In this document: one piece after another, positions 1 through 5,026 of the stretch
How positions within the stretch are numbered: the first letter of the stretch is position 1
Layout of the letters: every line of letters starts with the position of its first letter
Source: CAZVIJ01 sp964626735
GTDB lineage: Bacteria; Patescibacteriota; Dojkabacteria; JAOAGR01
DNA: 6,643 nucleotides
Assembly: GCA_964626735.1 (NCBI GenBank)
Contig: CAZVIJ010000073.1
Location: 1 to 6,643 of the forward strand
Reading direction: 5' to 3'
Program-made: the position numbers and the translations under genes
The notes under the pieces: generated by a model
Told to the model about the DNA's origin: nothing
What the model saw: the letters and a program-made list of their open reading frames with translations, nothing else
Databases searched by the model: none

Positions 1-33
1 GAATTGTGTATACTCCTTGTGCGCAAAAGGCTT

Positions 34-100
34 TGGTGGAGGTGACTGGCAATGAACCAGTGTCTCTACGAAGTAGTATTTTCCACTAAACTACACCCCC
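34..100 (-). tRNA. tRNA-like gene lacking a normal anticodon loop (possible tRNA-Glu derivative or pseudo-tRNA)
   Basis: Read on the minus strand, this is a tRNA cloverleaf of 67 nt including CCA, against the usual 74-76. Acceptor GGGGGTG (100-94) pairs over all 7 bp with CACCTCC (44-38), with one G-U pair, followed by discriminator A and an encoded CCA. The D arm is GTTT/AAAT around an AGTGG loop with the conserved GG. The T arm is ACTGG-TTCATTG-CCAGT, a perfect 5-bp stem with a 7-nt loop. The anticodon arm is only CTAC-TTC-GTAG: 4 bp closing a 3-nt loop, about 6 nt short of the normal 17. No reading gives a 7-nt loop with U33. The flanks of the gap resemble tRNA-Glu (from memory), and the surviving triplet TTC equals the Glu anticodon. 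A near-consensus promoter lies 13 nt upstream, so it is probably transcribed. It could be a decayed tRNA, a non-translational tRNA or an assembly error. The tRNA-derived identity is secure; the function is not. Confidence 0.72.
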
Positions 101-113
101 GAAAATTTAAATA

Positions 114-142
114 TTTATAGTCAAAGTTCTCTTTCCTGTCAA
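114..142 (-). promoter_or_regulatory. Near-consensus sigma70-type promoter for the tRNA-like gene
   Basis: On the minus strand, TTGACA (142-137) is separated by exactly 17 nt from TATAAA (119-114), followed by 13 nt to the first base of the tRNA-like gene. This matches the spacing seen at the two intact tRNAs of the window (17 and 14 nt from -10 to the tRNA) and is the best promoter in the window. It extends to within 8 nt of the -10-like box of the divergent EVE gene, so the two may interfere. Confidence 0.75.
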
Positions 143-149
143 TCTGGGT

Positions 150-155
150 TATGAT
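150..155 (+). promoter_or_regulatory. Putative -10 box of the EVE-domain gene
   Basis: TATGAT lies 10 nt before the preferred ATG at 166, which predicts a transcript with a leader of only about 4 nt. No good -35 box is seen (TTCTCT at 127-132 is weak). No ribosome binding site precedes the ATG. The box includes the alternative ATG at 151, which argues against translation starting there. Confidence 0.4.
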
Positions 156-165
156 ATTTCCTAGT

Positions 166-570
166 ATGGCAAGCTACTTCCTTTTCAAATCTGACCCCGA
201 AACATATTCCCTTGATGATCTTGAGCGTGATCAAACTACCGTTTGGGACGGTGTTCATAATGCGCAGGCAATTATCATCATAAAAACAATGAAAGTAGGC
301 GACCTTGTTTATCTGTACCATTCGCAAAAGGAGAAGGCTGTCGTTGGAATGGCGGAAGTTATCAAAGAGCCGTTCGAAGACACGTCAGGTTCACGTAAAT
401 CTTGGGCGGTTGAGATAAAGTTTATAAAGCGTTTTGAAATCTCAATTCCGTTGAAAGAATTTAAGGCAGAAGTCGATTTTGCACGCTTCCCCTTAGTCAG
501 CAACGGTAGGTTGTCTGTTATGCCGGTGCCTGAAAAGATCCAAAAGTGGATCGATCAAAAAGTGGCTTGA
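166..570 (+). CDS. EVE domain-containing protein
   Basis: This 134-aa protein is essentially one EVE domain, a PUA-like fold that in known members reads modified bases in DNA or RNA (for example human THYN1 and bacterial single-domain EVE proteins). Signature elements are visible in order: the N-terminal YFLFKSDPETYS (residues 4-15), WDGV (27-30), MKVGDLVYLYHS (42-53), KAVVGMAEV (57-65) and the late RLSVMPV (115-121). Length fits the family. I chose the ATG at 166 because family members start directly before the FLFKS strand and the in-frame ATG at 151 sits inside the -10 box. Oddly, the family's VRNYQARNNM segment reads VHNAQAIIIIKTM here, so expected pocket residues are replaced. It stands alone between the divergent tRNA-like gene and the initiator tRNA, whose -35 box overlaps its stop codon. 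The ligand is unknown, and no restriction or toxin partner is visible. Confidence 0.9.
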   Translation: MASYFLFKSDPETYSLDDLERDQTTVWDGVHNAQAIIIIKTMKVGDLVYLYHSQKEKAVVGMAEVIKEPFEDTSGSRKSWAVEIKFIKRFEISIPLKEFKAEVDFARFPLVSNGRLSVMPVPEKIQKWIDQKVA

Positions 571-595
571 GGTACGATTGGTTTTGTGGTATAAA
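567..595 (+). promoter_or_regulatory. Promoter of initiator tRNA
   Basis: TTGAGG (567-572), a 17-nt spacer and TATAAA (590-595) lie 17 nt upstream of the tRNA. Predicted transcription starts near 602. The -35 hexamer contains the TGA stop codon of the EVE gene. Confidence 0.65.
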
Positions 596-612
596 CCTTA
601 CAGACCAATTAT

Positions 613-687
613 CGCGGGATGGAGCAGTGGCAGCTCGTCAGGCTCATAACCTGAAGGTCGGTGGTTCGAATCCATCTCCCGCAACCA
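613..687 (+). tRNA. Initiator tRNA-fMet (CAT)
   Basis: Full cloverleaf of 75 nt including an encoded CCA. Acceptor CGCGGGA pairs with TCCCGCA except at the first position, where C1 faces A72. That mismatch is the hallmark of bacterial initiators and is what allows formylation. The D stem GAGC/GCTC has A11:U24, another initiator feature, with a minimal 7-nt D loop AGTGGCA. The anticodon stem-loop is TCAGG-CTCATAA-CCTGA, anticodon CAT. The T arm is GGTGG-TTCGAAT-CCATC. The usual run of three G:C pairs at 29-31/39-41 is reduced to A:U, G:C, G:C. The gene has its own promoter and terminator, so it is a single-gene transcription unit. Confidence 0.97.
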
Positions 688-700
688 GTTTTAATTGTTT

Positions 701-737
701 CCTGCAAGTACTTTATAGTACATGAGCAGGTTTTTTT
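701..737 (+). terminator. Rho-independent terminator of tRNA-fMet
   Basis: The outer stem CCTGC/GCAGG (701-705 with 726-730) encloses a second stem GTACT/AGTAC with a TTAT loop, and is followed by seven T (731-737). It begins 13 nt after the tRNA. Confidence 0.85.
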
Positions 738-819
738 GTACTCTTTTTAAGCCGATTATTTATCCCCAATATAGTATTTCTGTTGACAAATTTACCTGAT
801 GTCGCCGACGCTTTTTTGA

Positions 820-849
820 TTGACTATAGGAGCAACGGCGTGATAAAAT
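820..849 (+). promoter_or_regulatory. Promoter of the surface-protein gene
   Basis: TTGACT (820-825), an 18-nt spacer and TAAAAT (844-849). Predicted transcription starts near 856, giving a leader of about 19 nt. That leader has no recognisable Shine-Dalgarno sequence before the ATG at 875. A separate TTGACA at 783-788 has no -10 partner at proper spacing. Confidence 0.55.
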
Positions 850-874
850 TTTACAGATTTTTCATATCTACATC

Positions 875-2833
875 ATGAAAGGAAAACGACTCACCAAACT
901 GTACCTCGTACTAACAGCCGTATTCGCTGTGGTAGGAGCGTACCTAGTCTTCTCCGTTGTGACTAGGACCCAAAATGTTGTTGAGGCAGCAAGCGAAAGT
1001 GATTGCGCTCGACAACGAGATACTAAATACGGACAGTGCTGCGCGGGAAAGCCGCTTAAGTGCAACGACCCTGCAGTGTGGCAGGAACGGGCAGATTGTA
1101 CTGCAGAAGCAGATTCAACCTACCGACGATGCATGAATCAGCCTGATCCGACACCAACTACTAATCCAGGCCCATCTTGCGACCGGAGCCAAGCCCCGGG
1201 ATGCGGTAGCGGTTCGATGGGAGTAGGCGGACAGTGCGGTACGTGTACCTCACAATCTGCGAACGATCCATTTACCGGCAAGTATACATGTACTTCTTCT
1301 GGCTGGATTTGCGCTCGAAGCACTGGAGTTACCTCCGTCGTCACCCCAACACCTCTTCCCCAAAGCTCTTGGGATCTTGTCCCGGGCGCTGATTGCCGAT
1401 ATGAAGCAGGCGGTGGATCCTGTGCGAAAGCGGACTTCAAAGGTGGTTGTAATCCTGGTGAAAATCAGATGTGCTTTTGTAGGAATGAAATTACCACGAT
1501 AACGGTAAACGGAAAAAACTATCGATACGGTAAACGTGAATATGGTGGTTTAGCGTGCGGAGCAAATTGCGCACGACATCCGGAAGGTGGAGTATTCTCC
1601 GATACGACATGCTCTAACCCATATCGATGTCCAACGACGATGACCCCAACGCCATCGCAACCAGTTCCAACAACTCCACCGGTAACATCTACTCCTGTAC
1701 GAACGCCTACGCCTTCGAGGACACCACAACAAACGCCAACTCCAACACCAACAACTCCTACAACTCCGACGCCTACGGCAACTCCGACTCCCCAAGTCAC
1801 CATCCAAAAGACTTTGACGAGTCCTAATTATCAGCCAATCGGAAGCGAAGTGACCTTCAACATTGTTGTTACGAATACTGGCGGTGTGGATATCAGAAAT
1901 TTTGTTCTAACCGATAACTTCGATCCTAACTATCTCCAATACATTTCTACTTCCTACAAGACAAAGTCGTTAGAACCTGATTCAAACGCAACAGGAACCG
2001 ACGGTCGGCGAACTCTTGTTTGGAACTACATGCCTCCTAAGCCCGACAGAATTAGCGGTGAAGATGGCGTATTGACTATTGGTGAGTCGATGACCATAAC
2101 CCTTAAATTCAAATCGCTTAAGGCTACTACAACCCAACTTACCGTTGAGAACGATAACTGCGGTGTTGTAAACACTATCGAATATACTGATAAGAATAAT
2201 CAAACCCAGGTTCAAACGGTAAACCTCAAAAGCTGTGCGGAGTTTAACGTTCCTGAGACACCAACCAACCTGACGATACGAGTTAGCAAGTACACGATTA
2301 CCCCTTCTGTAAACGTAGGTCAGGAAGTTAAGTTCCAGGCAGTTATCGCAAATACGAGCGATCGATCCTATACCGATATCGATTTCATCGATAACTACGA
2401 TGCTACTCACTTAAAGCTTATGAAGGTCAAGTTGGCGAGAATTGCATCAATTCCGAGCGGTGCATATACGTTTAAGGATACGGATTATGCAGTTGAGGTA
2501 ACTACTTTCAGCTCGGTTAATCCTCTCGTCATGAACAACCTTCAAGATGTCAAGAATTCTCAAGGTAATGCTTTCGGAAAACTTGATCCATCAGCAAGCT
2601 ACGTTCTCGAGATCACGTATCAAGCACAGGCTCCTTCAGACAGCACGTGCGATACAGTTATCGGTAACGTTACCGATAACAATGGTAAGGGAGCAAGCGG
2701 TAACGCACAGGCTTGCGCAAAGGTGAATGCACCACTTCCGCCTAATACCGGTGCAAGCTTCTTGATGAATTTCATTGTTCCAGTAATAACGTTGGTTGCG
2801 GCAACTATTACGAAACGATTCATCGTACTCTAA
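875..2833 (+). CDS. Cysteine-rich cell-surface protein with two DUF11-like domains and a C-terminal sortase-type anchor
   Basis: The 652-aa protein is probably exported and attached to the envelope. Residues 1-8 are basic and 9-29 hydrophobic, so they form a signal peptide or anchor; a cleavage site near VEAAS (36-40) is possible. Residues 44-252 hold 21 cysteines, including an internal repeat DC-x4-D-x2-Y-x2-C at 43-55 and 74-86. Residues 253-307 form a Thr/Pro linker of PTPTP type, probably extended. Two DUF11-like beta-sandwich domains follow: about 307-458 (VTFNIVVTNTGG at 326-337) and 466-618 (VKFQAVIANTSD at 485-496). Each carries one cysteine pair near its end (429/454 and 592/614). 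The C-terminus has PPNTG (622-626), a hydrophobic stretch (628-645) and KRF (647-649), the layout of a cell-wall sorting signal with P in place of L. DUF11 domains are known from bacterial and archaeal surface proteins. The binding partner is unknown; adhesion to a host cell is a guess. The gene is monocistronic, with its own promoter and terminator. Confidence 0.88.
   Translation: MKGKRLTKLYLVLTAVFAVVGAYLVFSVVTRTQNVVEAASESDCARQRDTKYGQCCAGKPLKCNDPAVWQERADCTAEADSTYRRCMNQPDPTPTTNPGPSCDRSQAPGCGSGSMGVGGQCGTCTSQSANDPFTGKYTCTSSGWICARSTGVTSVVTPTPLPQSSWDLVPGADCRYEAGGGSCAKADFKGGCNPGENQMCFCRNEITTITVNGKNYRYGKREYGGLACGANCARHPEGGVFSDTTCSNPYRCPTTMTPTPSQPVPTTPPVTSTPVRTPTPSRTPQQTPTPTPTTPTTPTPTATPTPQVTIQKTLTSPNYQPIGSEVTFNIVVTNTGGVDIRNFVLTDNFDPNYLQYISTSYKTKSLEPDSNATGTDGRRTLVWNYMPPKPDRISGEDGVLTIGESMTITLKFKSLKATTTQLTVENDNCGVVNTIEYTDKNNQTQVQTVNLKSCAEFNVPETPTNLTIRVSKYTITPSVNVGQEVKFQAVIANTSDRSYTDIDFIDNYDATHLKLMKVKLARIASIPSGAYTFKDTDYAVEVTTFSSVNPLVMNNLQDVKNSQGNAFGKLDPSASYVLEITYQAQAPSDSTCDTVIGNVTDNNGKGASGNAQACAKVNAPLPPNTGASFLMNFIVPVITLVAATITKRFIVL
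1631..1795 (+). repeat. Low-complexity Thr/Pro-codon tract inside the surface-protein gene
   Basis: Degenerate repetition of ACN and CCN codons encodes the linker at residues 253-307, densest at 1731-1795. Third positions vary, which indicates selection on the protein rather than recent DNA slippage. Such tracts are prone to length variation between strains. They also create long but meaningless open frames on the opposite strand. Confidence 0.9.
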
Positions 2834-2850
2834 GAAGTTACTGAATCTTG

Positions 2851-2877
2851 ATGAGGAGCTAAAAGCTCCTCATTTTT
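2851..2877 (+). terminator. Strong rho-independent terminator after the surface-protein gene
   Basis: A perfect 10-bp stem ATGAGGAGCT/AGCTCCTCAT with an AAA loop. The T run, counted from the last stem base, is five long (2873-2877). It begins 17 nt after the stop codon and separates this gene from the next. Confidence 0.92.
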
Positions 2878-2885
2878 GTTTGCAG

Positions 2886-2914
2886 TTTGTTCGCAAATGA
2901 AATAACTTTACAAT
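2886..2914 (+). promoter_or_regulatory. Putative leaderless promoter of the small membrane protein
   Basis: TACAAT (2909-2914) lies exactly 7 nt before the ATG at 2922, with a weak TTTGTT (2886-2891) 17 nt upstream. Transcription would start at or one base before the ATG. The upstream in-frame ATG at 2913 overlaps the -10 box itself, which favours 2922 as the start. Confidence 0.45.
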
Positions 2915-2921
2915 GTTCTAT

Positions 2922-3287
2922 ATGTTTACTGCATTTCTTATTTTCCTTTTCAGTGCCATCGTAGAGATTGCAGTAATTCTACTTATGAGCCCAATAGGGA
3001 GCAATGAGAAAATCAACCATGTCGCTGTATTCCTTTTTTCAATCAACTCAGGTGTGCTATTGGGGACGTTGTACGGTCTATTGCTTATCTTCCTGTACTG
3101 GTTGTTAGGATCATCACAGGATCTACAGAGAAAAACATTTAAACGAAGATCGATCATGCTCGGTATATTCGTGTCATTGTTCCTCTTGCTGAAGATATAT
3201 TCTCTTATGGATACATTCATCGTGGCATTAATGACATTCACGTTCATTGCCATCGATGTGATTTTATCGCTCGCAAAAGAGAAGTAG
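2922..3287 (+). CDS. Small multi-pass membrane protein of unknown function
   Basis: A 121-aa, very hydrophobic protein that I do not recognise as a named family. Likely membrane segments are residues 3-22, 41-62 (the hydrophobic stretch may begin at about 33), 77-95 and 97-117, giving four passes. A basic loop, QRKTFKRR (69-76), should face the cytoplasm by the positive-inside rule, and the tail ends in KEK. No enzymatic motif, cysteine pair or lipobox is seen. I chose the ATG at 2922 because a -10 box covers the alternative ATG at 2913; the longer form would add only MFY. A strong terminator lies upstream and a long non-coding gap downstream, so the gene is probably transcribed alone. The consistent hydrophobic pattern and its own promoter support a real gene. 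Its role is unknown. Confidence 0.75.
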   Translation: MFTAFLIFLFSAIVEIAVILLMSPIGSNEKINHVAVFLFSINSGVLLGTLYGLLLIFLYWLLGSSQDLQRKTFKRRSIMLGIFVSLFLLLKIYSLMDTFIVALMTFTFIAIDVILSLAKEK

Positions 3288-3310
3288 CGTATATACCCCG
3301 TGAATACATT

Positions 3311-3338
3311 TTGAACACGATATAATTATTGATATATA
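3311..3338 (+). promoter_or_regulatory. Putative promoter of the candidate small RNA
   Basis: TTGAAC (3311-3316), a 16-nt spacer and TATATA (3333-3338) predict a start near 3345. An alternative -10 box, TATAAT at 3321-3326, has no good -35. The -10 lies within the second copy of the TATATACCCC repeat. Confidence 0.4.
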
Positions 3339-3344
3339 CCCCAA

Positions 3345-3493
3345 GTTCGATACATCGTGCAAATAGATGTGACGCTCTTTAAAGTATATGGGTTATTGCG
3401 CGTGAAAAGGTTTATGGTAATATTGTCTAGGCTTCTTTTATCGAAAAAACCTTGTAGGAAGGCAAAATCTTCTTATAAGGTTTTTTATTTTTT
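3345..3493 (+). ncRNA. Candidate small RNA, about 140-150 nt, family not recognised
   Basis: This stretch has a promoter-like element at its 5' end and a strong terminator at its 3' end but no plausible reading frame between them. Short helices are possible, such as ACATC/GATGT at 3353-3374. I see no tmRNA, SRP RNA, RNase P or known riboswitch signature. It could instead be a leader whose terminator attenuates the division gene downstream, or only the read-through stop of the membrane-protein gene. Support is positional only. Confidence 0.3.
3444..3493 (+). terminator. Long rho-independent terminator hairpin
   Basis: Residues 3444-3461 pair with 3469-3486 over 18 bp, including two G-U pairs, around the loop GCAAAAT. 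The 3' arm ends in TTTTTT, then A and another TTTTTT (3488-3493). Because the 5' arm begins with AAAAAA, it could also act on the minus strand, although no leftward gene is seen nearby. Confidence 0.9.
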
Positions 3494-3560
3494 GTCATTG
3501 TTAATCACTCACACTTACATTAATATAGCTCTAATCCCTTACTGTGCTCGAATACAAGAG

Positions 3561-3566
3561 TAAAAT
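3561..3566 (+). promoter_or_regulatory. Putative -10 box of the division-protein gene
   Basis: TAAAAT sits 25 nt before the ATG at 3592, the same distance as the TAAAAT before the surface-protein gene. No good -35 is visible (TTACTG at 3539-3544 is weak). AAGGA at 3573-3577 resembles a Shine-Dalgarno sequence but lies 14 nt from the ATG, farther than usual. Confidence 0.35.
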
Positions 3567-3591
3567 TTGGATAAGGAACGCCCGTAGCTTC

Positions 3592-3990
3592 ATGGATTCC
3601 AAAGGCTTCTACAATGTGAAGCTTGTATCTTTATTCCTGGTCATGTTCGTTATCATCCTCATGTTTGGTATAAAAGTTATACACACAGTCAATTCAGGCG
3701 TTGAAGCTAAAAGGCGTACTGATAAGATCGCTGCAGACGTACATGAACTCCAACGCCAAAATAACGAGCTTACATATTTAAAAGAGCTGTACGCGAGCGA
3801 CAGCCAAATCGAGTCCGAATATAGGGATCTCGACAGTAAGAAAAAACCTGGAGAAACTATCATTATCGTATCGCTCCCACAAGATCAGAAGCTTGTAAGC
3901 GTATCAGCTCAGCAAGAGGCTGCACCTGCTCCTACCCAGCAACCCCGATTGCCCAATTGGCAACGGTGGGTAGATACCATTTTCAATTAA
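3592..3990 (+). CDS. FtsB/DivIC-family septum formation initiator protein
   Basis: A 132-aa bitopic membrane protein with the layout of the bacterial divisome linker FtsB/DivIC, which forms a coiled coil with FtsL and recruits or activates the septal peptidoglycan synthase. Residues 1-10 are cytoplasmic and 11-30 are the membrane helix (LVSLFLVMFVIILMFGIKVI). About 33-66 is a charged coiled coil (EAKRRTDKIAADVHELQRQNNEL), followed by YLKELYASDSQIESEYRDL (62-80). KPGETIIIV (85-93) matches the family's typical KPGE-V motif. A Pro/Gln-rich linker (108-121) leads to a short aromatic tail, NWQRWVDTIFN (122-132). I chose the ATG at 3592 rather than an in-frame GTG at 3544 because it starts just before the membrane helix and a -10 box lies between the two. 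FtsB and DivIC cannot be told apart from sequence alone, so no symbol is given. Confidence 0.85.
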   Translation: MDSKGFYNVKLVSLFLVMFVIILMFGIKVIHTVNSGVEAKRRTDKIAADVHELQRQNNELTYLKELYASDSQIESEYRDLDSKKKPGETIIIVSLPQDQKLVSVSAQQEAAPAPTQQPRLPNWQRWVDTIFN

Positions 3991-4020
3991 GACACAGATT
4001 CCGCTGAGCCTGAAAGAATC

Positions 4021-4053
4021 GCTATAGTATGGTAAAATATGGAAGACTATAGC
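4021..4053 (+). promoter_or_regulatory. Promoter region of the HD-domain gene with flanking inverted repeat
   Basis: TGGTAAAAT provides a -10 box (TAAAAT, 4033-4038). It is flanked by GCTATAG (4021-4027) and its reverse complement CTATAGC (4047-4053). The -35 region is weak (TGAAAG, 4011-4016). A further TATATA (4055-4060) lies 12 nt before the ATG. The symmetry could be an operator or chance in AT-rich DNA. Confidence 0.35.
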
Positions 4054-4072
4054 CTATATAGCAAAGCAATTT

Positions 4073-5026
4073 ATGTCTGACCGGCTCAAGGATCTATACG
4101 ATACAAAGCGAAAACAATTCCTATTCAATAAGAGTATAAAGGAAGGGATACATTACGCTTTGCGAGAGGTTAGGCAAAAGTATGACCTTAATCCCAATGA
4201 GCGAGAACGATTGACGTACCACAATTATTCGCACTCCAAGTATGTACTCAATAAAGTCGGTTTGATACTAAGCATCTTGCGAAAAGTCGATTCTGAATTC
4301 GTTTCCGCAAGGGATATCCAATTAGGCAGGCTTTCGGCGGCTTTCCACGATATCATTCTTCGGTGGGAGGAAGTCAAGGTTTTTGACGATAAATTCCATA
4401 AGGTTATTCGCAGAAGGTTTTTCCCTAACGCTGAACAAAATGAAAAGCTAAGCGCTGATGAGGCTATTAAGTTTATGGAAGGCGTCAACGTACGTGAGGG
4501 AATAGAAGTATTCACAGAAGAGGACAAAACCATCGTGCGTAATGCAATCGAGGTCACGATCCCTTCATTCGACACCGAGCGCAATACAATCGTCCAGCCT
4601 CACCTTTCTAAAGACAGCCATATCGTAACGAAAGTAGTTGGCTTTGTAGATCTGGGTGCGGCAGGATTGGATACGAATATATTCTTGGAAGGCGGAGATG
4701 GTTTATTTCGTGAAGACAATATCGATGTGTACGATAGTATTCATTCAGGTAAGCCGCTAACCGAAGAAAAGAAAGAGTATCTTCGTGCTAGACTATACGA
4801 TTGGTCCGCGTTCCAGCCGAATTTTGCAAAAGGGCGCAAGAAACTTCTTGAGGAAGAAATCGAGCTGCTGCCGATCGGAGCCCAAAAATATATCAACAAT
4901 GTCTTCAACCTGTTTACCAACTCGATTGAGAATGCGAAGTTGCGAGCTGAGCGTAGGAAAAATATGACATTCGAGGAAATCGCGAAAGACATGGGCTATC
5001 GTTTCAAGAAGTCCGAATTGGTTTGA
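4073..5026 (+). CDS. HD-superfamily metal-dependent phosphohydrolase (COG4339-like)
   Basis: A 317-aa soluble protein with HD-domain metal ligands. YHNYSH (49-54) supplies the first histidine region, AAFHDI (89-94) the HD pair (H92, D93), and NEKLSADEA (123-131) matches the NE..SA segment of the predicted phosphohydrolases of COG4339. D193 in GFVDLGAAG (190-198) is a likely last ligand. About 30 residues rich in charge and Phe (96-122) are inserted between HD and NE, and a helical extension of about 110 residues follows the core, making it longer than the usual roughly 200 aa. HD enzymes hydrolyse phosphate esters, often of nucleotides; the substrate here cannot be predicted. No synthetase or GGDEF domain is attached. 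The gene follows the division gene by 82 nt with its own promoter-like elements, and no ribosome binding site precedes the ATG. Its stop codon overlaps the -35 box of the tRNA-Gln promoter. Confidence 0.82.
   Translation: MSDRLKDLYDTKRKQFLFNKSIKEGIHYALREVRQKYDLNPNERERLTYHNYSHSKYVLNKVGLILSILRKVDSEFVSARDIQLGRLSAAFHDIILRWEEVKVFDDKFHKVIRRRFFPNAEQNEKLSADEAIKFMEGVNVREGIEVFTEEDKTIVRNAIEVTIPSFDTERNTIVQPHLSKDSHIVTKVVGFVDLGAAGLDTNIFLEGGDGLFREDNIDVYDSIHSGKPLTEEKKEYLRARLYDWSAFQPNFAKGRKKLLEEEIELLPIGAQKYINNVFNLFTNSIENAKLRAERRKNMTFEEIAKDMGYRFKKSELV

Larger units (their letters stand above)
3288..3591. other. 304-nt intergenic region with direct repeat, promoter-like boxes and long terminator hairpin
   Basis: No convincing protein gene lies here. 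A weak 68-codon frame from a GTG at 3357 runs straight through the terminator hairpin and resembles nothing known. Contents in order: TATATACCCC (3290-3299); TATAAT (3321-3326); a second TATATACCCC (3333-3342) whose TATATA pairs with TTGAAC (3311-3316) as a promoter; about 100 nt without coding signal; an 18-bp hairpin with T-rich tail (3444-3493); and a -10-like TAAAAT (3561-3566) before the division gene. Confidence 0.7.

Noticed and set aside
151..165. Start of the EVE gene at the first ATG
   Set aside because: That ATG lies within the TATGAT -10 box, and family members begin just before the FLFKS strand, which fits the ATG at 166.
783..788. TTGACA as a promoter of the surface-protein gene
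   Set aside because: No -10-like hexamer occurs 15-19 nt downstream; the pair at 820-849 fits better.
1631..1795. Possible CRISPR or tandem-repeat array
   Set aside because: Repetition is at codon level inside an open frame, with no regular repeat-spacer structure.
1138..1807. Several open frames antisense to the surface-protein gene
   Set aside because: They arise from the ACN/CCN repeat tract, give low-complexity Gly/Val or Arg/Ser products, and lack promoters.
3357..3563. 68-codon frame from a GTG in the intergenic region
   Set aside because: It runs through the 18-bp terminator hairpin, has no ribosome binding site and gives no recognisable protein.
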